From the NCBI GenBank assembly GCA_037045145.1, contig JBAOIA010000011.1:682001-746000 (forward strand): a stretch of DNA of 64,000 bases. The letters are read 5' to 3'. This DNA is from Bacteroidia bacterium. GTDB taxonomy: Bacteria > Bacteroidota > Bacteroidia > AKYH767-A > OLB10. The notes under the pieces are model-generated. The model saw only the letters and a program-made list of their open reading frames with translations, had not been told where the DNA came from and made no database searches. Positions 56,660 to 64,000 of this stretch are shown here, in pieces. Numbering within the stretch: position 1 is the stretch's first letter; each line of letters begins with the position of its first letter. A program made the translations under genes and the position numbers.

Positions 56660-57076
56660 TTATAAGTTGTCTGTTACAAACTGTATGCAATACTCCTTTA
56701 TTAGCTGTCTGACTTTTCTAAATTCGGCAATGATTTCTTCTTCTGTTCCTGTTGCTTTTGCTGGGTCGGGAAAATTTTGATGAAACTTTTTTGCTTTGGT
56801 TGGGAAGTAGGGACAACGTTCTTTTGCATTGTCGCAAACTGTGATTACAAAGTCAAAATCAATGTCGTAATATTCGTCAATATTGTTTGATGTATGATTT
56901 GAAATGTCAATGCCGTCTTCTTTCATTGTCGCAATGGCTTTGGGATTTACTCCGTGAGTTTCAACACCTGCACTGTAAACGTCAGCTTTATTCTCAGCAA
57001 AGTGGCGTAAGTAGCCTTCGGCTATTTGACTTCTGCAACTGTTTCCTGTGCAAAGCACTAAAATTTTCTTTGTCAT
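56660..57076 (-). CDS. arsC: arsenate reductase, thioredoxin-coupled LMW-PTPase type
   Basis: A 138-residue enzyme. The P-loop is [18 protein letters not shown], with nucleophile C9, C14 and R15. [18 protein letters not shown] has the second and third Cys of the relay, at about 80 and 88. It reduces arsenate to arsenite with thioredoxin. It overlaps acr3 by 4 bases, so arsenite is passed on to the efflux pump. It is the last gene of the ars operon. Confidence 0.93.
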   Translation of the reverse strand: MTKKILVLCTGNSCRSQIAEGYLRHFAENKADVYSAGVETHGVNPKAIATMKEDGIDISNHTSNNIDEYYDIDFDFVITVCDNAKERCPYFPTKAKKFHQNFPDPAKATGTEEEIIAEFRKVRQLIKEYCIQFVTDNL

Positions 57077-58107
57077 TTTGTATAATATTTTTGTTTTAAT
57101 CCTAAACTTACTTTCACTAATAAAATCAATACAGGCACTTCTACCAATGGACCGATAACACCTACAAATGCCTGTGGTGAGTTGATACCAAAAACTGCAA
57201 TCGCAACAGCAATTGCCAATTCAAAATTGTTTCCTGTGGCAGTAAATGCAATGGAAGCATTTTTGTCGTAGGGGATTTTCAGCGCTTTATTGATGAAAAA
57301 GCTTACGAAAAACATCAGCACAAAATAGATGATGAGCGGAACGGCTATTTTAATAACATCAAAAGGCAATTCTACAATTTTGTTGCCTTTTAAGCTGAAC
57401 ATTAATACGATTGTCAATAAAAGTGCAATCAATGTTATCGGTGATATTTTTGGAACAAATTTATGGTTGTACCAATCTTTCCCTTTTTGTTTTATCAAGA
57501 TGTATCGTGTAAGAAAACCTGCAAAAAACGGAATGCCTAAATATATCAATACACTTTCGGTAACAGCACGCATAGAAACGTTGACATTAAAATTTCCTAA
57601 GCCAAGATACTTAGGCAAAACATTGATGAATAGCCACACAAAAAAACTATACGATAGAATTTGAAAAATACTGTTCAATGCAACAAGCATGGCGGTGTAT
57701 TCTCTGTTGGCTTTGGCTAAATCACTCCAAACAATGACCATCGCAATGCATCTTGCCAAACCTATCAAAATCAATCCTGTCATATATTCAGGTTCGTTTC
57801 GTAAAAACAAAATGGCTAAACCAAACATCAAAATCGTGCCTACAACCCAATTGAGCATTAAGGAAATTGCGATGGCTTTTTTATCTTGCAATACTTTGGG
57901 CAGCAAAGAATAATCAACTTTTGCCAATGGTGGATACATCATTAAAATCAATCCAATTGCCAACGGAATATTGGTCGTTCCTACTGAAACAGCATTAATT
58001 TGATTGGAAATATTCGGGAATAAATAACCCAAACCTACACCAATAGCCATTGCAAGGAATATCCAAAGCGTTAAGTAGCGGTCTAAAAACTTTAATTTTA
58101 CTTCCAT
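57073..58107 (-). CDS. acr3: arsenite efflux transporter, ACR3 family
   Basis: A 344-residue membrane protein with ten TM helices. It opens with [24 protein letters not shown], and [21 protein letters not shown] and [20 protein letters not shown] are ACR3 signatures; the conserved Cys is replaced here by the C of GLARCIAMV. It exports arsenite using the proton gradient. It starts 1 base after the DUF6428 gene. Confidence 0.93.
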   Translation of the reverse strand: MEVKLKFLDRYLTLWIFLAMAIGVGLGYLFPNISNQINAVSVGTTNIPLAIGLILMMYPPLAKVDYSLLPKVLQDKKAIAISLMLNWVVGTILMFGLAILFLRNEPEYMTGLILIGLARCIAMVIVWSDLAKANREYTAMLVALNSIFQILSYSFFVWLFINVLPKYLGLGNFNVNVSMRAVTESVLIYLGIPFFAGFLTRYILIKQKGKDWYNHKFVPKISPITLIALLLTIVLMFSLKGNKIVELPFDVIKIAVPLIIYFVLMFFVSFFINKALKIPYDKNASIAFTATGNNFELAIAVAIAVFGINSPQAFVGVIGPLVEVPVLILLVKVSLGLKQKYYTK

Positions 58108-58108
58108 C

Positions 58109-58579
58109 TTAGCAACAACCTGAATTTGGAGAACATGAAGTGGTTGAGGTTTGCAATTCCGACAATTTTATTTTTTGTTTTTCTTGTGGTATTCCGCATT
58201 TGTCTTGTGCTAAGCAATTTGTTGTTTTACTTTGCAGAATAAAGTTTGTGCCGTCAAAAGCTAACGCATATTTCCCAATCGTGTCGCTTTGATATTCTAC
58301 TTCAATTTCGGCATCTTCAATACCTAACTGCTTTTCGGAAAGTTCAATGATATGAAGCAATTTCGTTGGTTTCAAACGGTGGTCAAAGTCGTTGGCGTTC
58401 CACAACTGAAAATTGACGGTTTTTTCGTTTCGGATTGTTCCGCCACAATCAATAAAATTTTTTGTTACCATTCCAACTTCGGTAACGTGAAAATGTTCGG
58501 GAACAAAAGTTCCGTTTTCTAATTTAAACGCAACATTTTCTAATGTCGGCAAAAGTGCTTTTACTTGTGAAAGTTTCAT
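58109..58579 (-). CDS. DUF6428 family protein
   Basis: A 156-residue soluble protein found in Bacteroidota ars operons; no biochemistry is known to me. The core has a [19 protein letters not shown] stretch. Cysteines cluster near the end: CLAQDKCG (about 122-129) and CSPNSGCC at the very C-terminus. These could bind As(III) or another soft metal. It lies between arsR and acr3 with a 17-base and a 1-base gap, so it is a full part of the operon. It might be an arsenite chaperone; that is inference. Confidence 0.8.
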   Translation of the reverse strand: MKLSQVKALLPTLENVAFKLENGTFVPEHFHVTEVGMVTKNFIDCGGTIRNEKTVNFQLWNANDFDHRLKPTKLLHIIELSEKQLGIEDAEIEVEYQSDTIGKYALAFDGTNFILQSKTTNCLAQDKCGIPQEKQKIKLSELQTSTTSCSPNSGCC

Positions 58580-58596
58580 TTTTCTTCTTTTTTAGT

Positions 58597-58929
58597 TTAA
58601 CAACAATCGTTTTTCTTTTTCGTAAGTTTGGTTGAGATGTTACCGAAATAGTTTTGCAGTTTTTCAATCGCTTTTTCGTCAATGCAGTAGCAAATGGCGT
58701 TGCCCTCAATGTTTCCTTTAATCAGTCCTGCGTTTTTGAGTTCTTTCAAATGTTGCGAAACTGTCGGCTGTGCAAGTGGCAATTCATTTACGATGTCGCC
58801 ACAAATGCAAGTGTCCACTTTCATTAAATACTCAATGATTGCAACTCTTGCGGGGTGTCCGATTGCTTTTGCAAGTGTCGCAATGGCGTTTTGTTTGTCT
58901 GTGAAATGATCTGTTTTAGTTGCACCCAT
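58597..58929 (-). CDS. arsR: ArsR-family arsenic-responsive repressor
   Basis: A 110-residue winged-helix regulator. The start at 58929 (MGATKTDHFTDKQNAIATL) is preferred because similar proteins begin this way. The recognition helix is QPTVSQHLKELKNAGLI. The metal-sensing Cys are TCICGD near residue 40, with further Cys in CYC (about 79) and at the C-terminal CC. It heads the ars operon and probably controls it by binding the stretch upstream, which includes ATTGCAAT at 58953-58960. In-frame ATGs further upstream are less likely. Confidence 0.88.
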   Translation of the reverse strand: MGATKTDHFTDKQNAIATLAKAIGHPARVAIIEYLMKVDTCICGDIVNELPLAQPTVSQHLKELKNAGLIKGNIEGNAICYCIDEKAIEKLQNYFGNISTKLTKKKNDCC

Positions 58930-59080
58930 TGTCTTATAATATATACACATTGCAATATTACGATAAAGATTTGTAACAATCAAAAATTTCTACAAAAAAG
59001 TTATTAAATCGTTGTCTTGTTGAGGCCTGGGTGGGCTTGGTTAGTCAGTTGATGTTAACAGGGTCGTCCGTATGGTTGCA

Positions 59081-59330
59081 CATAATGGCATCCGGTGAAA
59101 AAAATAATTTCAAAAACATGTTCAAATATAGGGATAATGTTGTGTGTTCAGATAAAAAAATAGTTCATAACAATGCTCACATTAACAGGAATAGATCGGA
59201 AGCAAATAACTTTTTCAAACCTTGAAAGTCAGATAGCTTCAGACAATGAAATCCGTCTTATAGATGCTTTTGTAGAAGAGTATATTTCAACTGTCAGGGG
59301 CGCAAAGGAGTGCAACTTGACAGGTGAAGT
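59081..59330 (+). repeat. dispersed repeat copy C with truncated transposase start
   Basis: Nearly full-length match to the repeat at 3256-3520. The ATG at 59173 opens MLTLTGIDRKQITFSNLESQ, then DNEIRLIDAFVEEYIS, like the N-terminus of an IS1182/IS5-type transposase, and then runs into CAGGGGCGCAAAGGAGTGC. The inverted CTGTCA/TGACAG at 59291-59323 brackets that core. Together with copy B it encloses the ars operon. Confidence 0.6.
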
Positions 59331-59592
59331 CATAAATTTTATTCCGTATAGTGTACAGACTTTACTTTTCTAACGTACTTTTCAAATGCTTTTGCAATAC
59401 AAAATACGATGCAATAAATGTGCATCATATCACAACAGTTATTCCCCAAAACTATGTTTTCGATACATCATAAGGATAAAAAATGATCTGTATTACCTTA
59501 ACCTGTGTATTTACAGAGTCTCTTTTTATTCTTTGACGAAAGCATGTGTAATATTGATTTGCAGCTACTATTCTAATTTCTTTGCTGCCAAT

Positions 59593-59634
59593 AAAAAAAG
59601 AGTCTGCGCAACTTTAGCGACAGACTCTTTTTTG
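59593..59634 (-). terminator. rho-independent terminator after dnaJ
   Basis: AAGAGTCTG/CAGACTCTT stem with a further CGC/GCG pairing around ACTTTA-type loop, one bulged A, and T-runs on both sides. It lies 12 bases past the dnaJ stop. Confidence 0.85.
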
Positions 59635-59645
59635 TATAGAATGAT

Positions 59646-60800
59646 TTAGTTAAAAAACTCTTTCATTTTTTCGAAGAAGCTCTTATCCCCTTTTCCCGGT
59701 TTGGGTTTAAAGTTTTCCGAGTCGCGCATTTTTTCTAATGCTTTGCGCTCATCGGCAGTAAGTTGTTGTGGTGTCCATACGTTGATGTTTACCAGCAAAT
59801 CGCCTTTATGATAGCTGTTCACACGTGGCAGTCCTTTACCTTTCAGTCGTAAAACTTTGCCGCCTTGTGTGCCGGCATCAATCTTTATTTTGGCTTTGCC
59901 GTCAACGGTAGGTATCTCTACTTGTGTGCCCAAAGCGGCATCTATAAAAGTGATATAAAGATCATACAAAAGGTTATCCCCATCACGTTGTAGTTTGGGG
60001 TCTTCAATTTCTTCTATCACTATAAGCAAATCACCGGCAATGCCATTACGCTCTCCCAGGTTGCCTTTGCCGCTTACATTTAATTGCATGCCATCGGCAA
60101 CACCTGCCGGAATAGGCACTGTAATCATATCTTCTCCCTGTTCAACACCCGTACCATGACACGTCTTGCAGGTATTGGCTATCACCTGTCCTTCGCCACC
60201 ACAAACATTACAAGTGGTGACCGTTTGCATCTGACCTAAAATTGTATTCGTAACACGTCTGACTTGTCCGGAACCTTTACAGGCACTGCATGTTGTAAAG
60301 GCATTGCTGCCTTGCGCACCACTACCATGGCAGGTATGGCAGGCAATTTTCTTATTAACCTTTAATTTCTTTTCTACACCGTTGGCAATTTCTTCCAGCG
60401 TGAGTTTAACTTTAATGCGTAAGTTGGAGCCACGGTTTACCCTGCGGCCACCACGCTGTCCGCCACCACCACCGCCAAAAAAACTTTCAAATGGATTGTG
60501 ACCACCAAAAATATCTCCAAACTGACTGAAGATGTCCTCCATATTCATGTGCTGACCTCCGCCATAACCACCACCATTCATAGCCTGATGGCCAAACTGA
60601 TCATAACGGCTTTTCTTTTCGGGAGTGCTCAGAACCTCATAGGCCTCTGCAGCTTCTTTAAATTTTTCTTCAGCCTCTTTGTTACCCGGATTCTTGTCAG
60701 GATGGTATTTGATAGCCATCTGACGGTAAGCTTTTTTAATCTCAACTTCCGAGGCATTGCGCCCAACTCCTAATATTTCGTAATAATCTCGTTTCGACAT
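59646..60800 (-). CDS. dnaJ: chaperone DnaJ
   Basis: A 384-residue Hsp40. The J domain (4-70) has HPD at 33-35. A Gly/Phe region (about 75-125; [20 protein letters not shown]) follows. The zinc domain has four CxxCxGxG repeats ([32 protein letters not shown]). Then come the substrate-binding beta domains. Length is normal. It follows grpE by 14 bases; dnaK is not in the window. Confidence 0.97.
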   Translation of the reverse strand: MSKRDYYEILGVGRNASEVEIKKAYRQMAIKYHPDKNPGNKEAEEKFKEAAEAYEVLSTPEKKSRYDQFGHQAMNGGGYGGGQHMNMEDIFSQFGDIFGGHNPFESFFGGGGGGQRGGRRVNRGSNLRIKVKLTLEEIANGVEKKLKVNKKIACHTCHGSGAQGSNAFTTCSACKGSGQVRRVTNTILGQMQTVTTCNVCGGEGQVIANTCKTCHGTGVEQGEDMITVPIPAGVADGMQLNVSGKGNLGERNGIAGDLLIVIEEIEDPKLQRDGDNLLYDLYITFIDAALGTQVEIPTVDGKAKIKIDAGTQGGKVLRLKGKGLPRVNSYHKGDLLVNINVWTPQQLTADERKALEKMRDSENFKPKPGKGDKSFFEKMKEFFN

Positions 60801-60814
60801 TTTTAAAAAATCGT

Positions 60815-61390
60815 TTAGTTACCTACAACCACTTTTGTATGACGGATAACTTTATCATTAAGCATATAGCCTTTTTCAATTTCATCTACTACCAATCCTT
60901 TTTTATCGTCATCGGCAGCAATGCTGGTAATAGCTTCGTGTAGGTCGGTATCAAAAGGCTGATTCACCGATTCTATAGCCGCCAATCCATGTTGTGAAAG
61001 TGTAGTTTTAAGTTTGTTGAATATAAGCTGAACACCTTCTTTAAAAGCTTCGGCATTGTGTGTCTCCTGTGCTTTCAAGGCTCGCTCAAAGTCGTCCATA
61101 ACGGGCAATAAAGATGTAATAACATCGGCACCGGCATTTTTTATCAACTCAATGCGCTCCTTGGATTGTCTGCGTTTATAGTTTTCAAAGTCACTATAAA
61201 GTCTGACATATTTGTCGTTGGCAACAGCTAACTCATCTTTGAGCAACTCCAATGGATTTTCGGGCTCACTTTCTATAGCAGTACCGGCTTCAACCTCCTG
61301 TTTGGGGTTTGTTTCTTCTGCTTGGGAAGATTCTTCGTTGTTCAGAATTTCGTTTTCCTTATTCATTTTTCTTCGCTTAAATAACTTCAT
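60815..61390 (-). CDS. grpE: nucleotide exchange factor GrpE
   Basis: A 191-residue protein. An acidic, disordered head (1-55) is followed by a long coiled coil (about 45-95; [17 protein letters not shown]) and the C-terminal beta domain with [10 protein letters not shown] and [16 protein letters not shown]. It releases ADP from DnaK. The first ATG gives MKLFKRRK; a second ATG eight codons on (61366) is also possible. It is the first gene of grpE-dnaJ. Confidence 0.95.
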   Translation of the reverse strand: MKLFKRRKMNKENEILNNEESSQAEETNPKQEVEAGTAIESEPENPLELLKDELAVANDKYVRLYSDFENYKRRQSKERIELIKNAGADVITSLLPVMDDFERALKAQETHNAEAFKEGVQLIFNKLKTTLSQHGLAAIESVNQPFDTDLHEAITSIAADDDKKGLVVDEIEKGYMLNDKVIRHTKVVVGN

Positions 61391-61993
61391 CGCTGATTTT
61401 CAAAAACATTGCCATTCAACCAATGGGGTCAAAATGGCAGGCAAAGATAGCTTTTACAGTACCTCAACTGTCAAACTTGAGGTAAAATGTCAACAACAGG
61501 AATTTCTTGTTGTTTTTCAGTTAAAATGTTTTTTAGACTTGTCTGCTTACGTTTCGCTATTATGGTAGTAAAGTACCAGCATTCAAGCAGCACTTATTCA
61601 ATAAATCATTTAGAGCCTCCTAAAAAACACCACCAAGCATCCAAATAGTAATAAATTAGTTTCTGAAAAATTTGATAATTTGAGTTGAATAGTTTTAATT
61701 TTACAATTCTTTAAATTAGGCCAAGCTACCATGATTACAACAGAAACACTTGCACGTTTCACGCGCTACAAGCGCATGGGCTGCGCTTTTCTAAATTCAC
61801 AGCCGCCTTCGCCATAACACATCGTTTCCATTTTGCAAAGTGAGTTAGAAGTAAACGGCACCATAACCACCAAACAACTCATCATAGCAAACGAAAACCA
61901 AAAGCAAGATGTAACAGCCATGCTCAACGAACTAAAAAATGAAATAGCCCAACTAAAAGAACAAATTAATCAAATAACAAAAAATTAAAGGTG
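61391..61993. other. spacer with a coiled-coil gene fragment
   Basis: About 600 bases with no complete gene. The left part would hold the grpE promoter. The right part has a fragment of a reading frame at 61818-61988, listed separately. The middle contains a short GC-rich stretch (GCGCTACAAGCGC) of unknown meaning. Confidence 0.4.
61818..61988 (+). pseudogene. 3' remnant of a coiled-coil tail protein
   Basis: A 56-codon open frame without a convincing start. It reads VNGTITTKQLIIANENQ, then AMLNELKNEIAQLKEQINQI and ends at a TAA at 61988. Such 'NGTI...' followed by a short C-terminal coiled coil is seen at the end of Bacteroidota tail-fibre-like or 'intramolecular chaperone' secreted proteins. 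The remainder of the gene is missing. It lies 5 bases before the next gene. Confidence 0.4.
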
Positions 61994-62995
61994 ATGAAAA
62001 AACTTATACTTCTTATGTTAACTTTTGCTTGCAGCTTATGCAATGCACAAATTAATTTAGTGCCTAATTTTGGATTTGAAGAATACGATACGTGTCCGAA
62101 TACTTGGGATGAAGTGAATCTTGCTACGGGGTGGAGTAAATATTGCCCTTCAAGTTATACGCCCGATTATTTCAATGCTTGTGCATCACCAAGTACAGTT
62201 GGTGTACCAAAAAGTTTATTCTGTTATCAATCAGATCATCGAAATTGTGGGGCTTACATGGGATTAGTTACATGGGGTGTAGCTGTTCCGAATGAAAGAG
62301 AATTAATAGGTATTCAACTAACTCAATCATTGGTTATAGGGCAAAAATATTTTCTGTCGTTTTATACTGTTATGGGTGGAGCAAGTGATGGAACATATTA
62401 TTACGATGTTCCTTCCAATAATATTGGAATGCGTTTATCAACCGTTGCTTATTCGGCTTCTAATCCTGTTCCTATTGACAACTTTTCTCATTTACGCTCT
62501 ACTACAATAATTACAGATACAGCTAACTGGATTAGGATTTCGGGTAGTATTGTAGCGGATTCGGCTTATCAATATTTGATTTTGGGTAATTTTTATGATG
62601 ATGCGAATACTGATACCATATCACTCACTTGTCCTGAATGTTTTAATGCGTGGGGTTATTATTTAATTGATGATGTTTGTATAAGTACTGATTCCAGCCT
62701 GTGTAACGGTGGTATTGATGCCTTGCCTTGTGTGGTTTCCGTTGAAGAAAACATTCTTGAACATCAATTTTCTTTTTACCCGAATCCTGCAACTGATTTT
62801 GTTAGGATTCAAAATAACTTTAATGCTCCTTTTAATCTAAGCGTTTTTAATGCACTTGGGCAAGAACTTTACAGTAAACAAAATATTACTTCCAATAACC
62901 TGCAACTGGATGTAAATAGCTACAATGCAGGTTTGCTTTTTATTAAAATCACTTCGCAAAACAATCAATTTACATATAAACTTTTAAAACAATAG
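61994..62995 (+). CDS. T9SS-exported protein, gliding-type 'NLVPN-FE' family
   Basis: A 333-residue secreted protein. The ATG at 61994 opens a signal peptide (MKKLILLMLTFACSLCNAQ). The mature N-terminus INLVPNFGFEEYDTCP and then TPDYFNACA and GAYMGLVTWG are typical of a Bacteroidota family with a jelly-roll fold (about 20-240). The last 80 residues form a T9SS type A sorting domain (SFYPNPATDFVRI to KLLKQ). It is probably a surface or secreted carbohydrate-binding or adhesive protein. A paralogue follows at 63485. Confidence 0.8.
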   Translation: MKKLILLMLTFACSLCNAQINLVPNFGFEEYDTCPNTWDEVNLATGWSKYCPSSYTPDYFNACASPSTVGVPKSLFCYQSDHRNCGAYMGLVTWGVAVPNERELIGIQLTQSLVIGQKYFLSFYTVMGGASDGTYYYDVPSNNIGMRLSTVAYSASNPVPIDNFSHLRSTTIITDTANWIRISGSIVADSAYQYLILGNFYDDANTDTISLTCPECFNAWGYYLIDDVCISTDSSLCNGGIDALPCVVSVEENILEHQFSFYPNPATDFVRIQNNFNAPFNLSVFNALGQELYSKQNITSNNLQLDVNSYNAGLLFIKITSQNNQFTYKLLKQ

Positions 62996-63484
62996 CTTAT
63001 GAAGTGCATCAATTCAATACGGCTGATGAGATGACAAAGTTCAACGAGGCAATTGCTGCTGACCCTTCAAATGCAAAGCTTGCCAAACACCTTGCAGCAC
63101 GCAAATTGATACATGCCGGAAAAATTAAAGAAGCCTGGATGTTGTTATTGGCATGATAAAACAAGACAAGTAAGTTGTTAAGTCCGGTATTATTGTGTAT
63201 TAATGTAAGATAGTGTTCAATAAAAAAAGATCCCAAAACATTTGTTTTTAAAATTTAAACACTTACTTTTACACTACTAAATAACCATGCCATGTTAGAA
63301 AATAAACTTTGTTTGCCTTTATCGGGGAGTTGGCTGCGTTTTTCTTAGCCCGCAGCCACAACAGAAATCTTTTTTACATTTCTTGCTTTTACAAATTATT
63401 AATTAAATAATCCATAAATCTTTAATTGGGTAAAATGCAAGGTGATGCACCTGTTTTGGATTTAAGGATAAAAAGAAACTCAAA
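62996..63484. other. spacer with short gene remnant
   Basis: 489 bases between the two paralogous secreted genes. It holds a short open frame near its start (next entry). The rest, from about 63160, is AT-rich and should contain the promoter of the gene at 63485. Nothing else seen. Confidence 0.4.
63031..63156 (+). pseudogene. short C-terminal gene remnant
   Basis: A 41-codon frame from the ATG at 63031, with open codons also upstream (YEVHQFNTADE). It reads MTKFNEAIAADPSNAKLAKH then LAARKLIHAGKIKEAWMLLLA and stops. The composition is protein-like and helical, but I do not recognise the family. It may be the tail of a larger gene removed by recombination, or a small gene. Confidence 0.3.
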
Positions 63485-64000
63485 ATGAAAAAATTTATAC
63501 TATTAATTACCATTTACTGCTTTTTAATACAAACATCGGAAGCACAAATTAATTTAGTTAGAAACTATTCATTTGAAGATACAATAAGTTGTATAACAGG
63601 TGGCGGCCAAGTTTCAAAAGCAAGGTATTGGCAAATTGTATCTTTTACCCCAGATTATTTTCATACTTGTAGTCCTTTTTGGCAAGTAGGAATACCATTT
63701 AATAATTTTGGATTCCAATGGCCTAATACAGGAGAGGCTTATATGGGCGCAATTTCCTATTCCGCAAGCACACCTTTATATAGAGAATGTATTGGGCAGC
63801 AACTTTTCTCAGCTTTAAGCATAGGTGTTAAATACTATGTTACCTTGAAAGTTTGTTTAGCTTTTAGTCCAAGTACAGGTTGGAATGCTGCATGTAATAA
63901 AATAGGGGTTTTATTATCTACAACAAATTATTTAAATGATTCGAATATAATAAACAACTGGTGTCAAGTATCTTCTGATTCTATAATAAAAGATTCCATA
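63485..64000 (+). CDS. secreted paralogue of the 61994 gene, cut by right edge
   Basis: 172 codons are visible and the frame stays open to the window end. A signal peptide (MKKFILLITIYCFLIQTSEAQ) leads to INLVRNYSFEDTISC, then TPDYFHTC, GEAYMGAISYS and GVLLSTTNYL, all in the order found in the gene at 61994. The two are therefore tandem paralogues. A C-terminal T9SS domain is expected past the edge. Confidence 0.75.
   Translation, partial: MKKFILLITIYCFLIQTSEAQINLVRNYSFEDTISCITGGGQVSKARYWQIVSFTPDYFHTCSPFWQVGIPFNNFGFQWPNTGEAYMGAISYSASTPLYRECIGQQLFSALSIGVKYYVTLKVCLAFSPSTGWNAACNKIGVLLSTTNYLNDSNIINNWCQVSSDSIIKDSI

Larger units (their letters stand above)
58984..59645. other. spacer with repeat copy C and dnaJ terminator
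   Basis: A 662-base spacer with no intact gene. It begins with the ars control region, carries dispersed-repeat copy C (59081-59330), and ends with the dnaJ terminator. The frame at 59386-59649 shows no protein-like pattern. Confidence 0.55.

Noticed and set aside
59386..59649. 87-codon plus-strand frame before dnaJ
   Set aside because: It runs through the dnaJ terminator and shows no protein-like pattern.

Overview
The window is a low-GC chromosomal segment of a member of the Bacteroidota, most likely from the Sphingobacteriales/Chitinophagales side; the order is inferred from gene style only. Pointers are three secreted proteins with type IX secretion (T9SS) C-terminal sorting domains plus a fourth cut by the right edge, a serine palmitoyltransferase-type enzyme, a YtxJ bacilliredoxin, a long-form PurF, an LptC lipoprotein, an OmpP1/FadL protein paired with an SGNH lipoprotein, and promoters of the TTG-N17-TAnnTTTG type. 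No tRNA, rRNA or CRISPR array was seen.

Layout. (1) 1-3.6 kb: an accessory minus-strand operon (TerB-like protein, coiled-coil membrane protein, vWA lipoprotein, then a zinc-ribbon membrane protein cut by the left edge), bordered by remnants of a mobile repeat. (2) 3.6-15.4 kb: mostly housekeeping genes: CLC channel, Lys/Ala-rich histone-like protein, SPT-like enzyme, hpf-xerC-rpsU, purD, lptC and a small membrane protein, a CNNM/CorC protein, purF. (3) 15.5-23.7 kb: a complete phosphate regulon on one strand in the order porin-pstS-pstC-pstA-pstB-phoU-phoB-phoR. (4) 24-28 kb: YtxJ and two SpoIIE-type phosphatase signalling proteins. (5) 28-35 kb: kmo-kynU (kynurenine pathway), gmk-yicC, a DMT transporter, an ArsC/Spx-like protein, an NAD(P)-binding DUF2867 protein. 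(6) 35-44 kb: an aldehyde dehydrogenase and its truncated partner, an SGNH lipoprotein with a FadL porin, a T9SS-exported PNGase F-like enzyme, a DUF2807 barrel protein. (7) 44-50.6 kb: an NtrC-type regulator lacking a DNA-binding domain, exopolyphosphatase, an ABC-2 exporter pair, a TPR-SpoIIE sensor. (8) 50.7-55.1 kb: a giant T9SS adhesin-like protein ended by a perfect 21-bp hairpin. (9) 55.2-59.4 kb: an accessory island holding a class I Fic toxin-antitoxin module (toxin frameshifted) between about 200-bp direct repeats, then an arsenic operon (arsR, DUF6428, acr3, arsC) between two copies of the same transposase-derived repeat found near 3.3 kb. (10) 59.6-61.4 kb: grpE-dnaJ. (11) 62-64 kb: two paralogous secreted proteins with gene fragments between them.

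How the genes fit together. Phosphate is a theme: outer-membrane uptake, PstSCAB import, PhoU/PhoBR control, and a separate Ppx for polyphosphate. Three SpoIIE/PP2C-type outputs carry three different sensory front ends (receiver, 7TMR-DISM-like, TPR). The most unusual points are the TerB/vWA/zinc-ribbon operon, the PstS-like half domain inside PstC, the two-gene version of what resembles a two-domain ALDH16, the Fic module with a single-base frameshift just before its HPFxxGNGR motif, and the mosaic of degenerate repeats that borders all the accessory genes.
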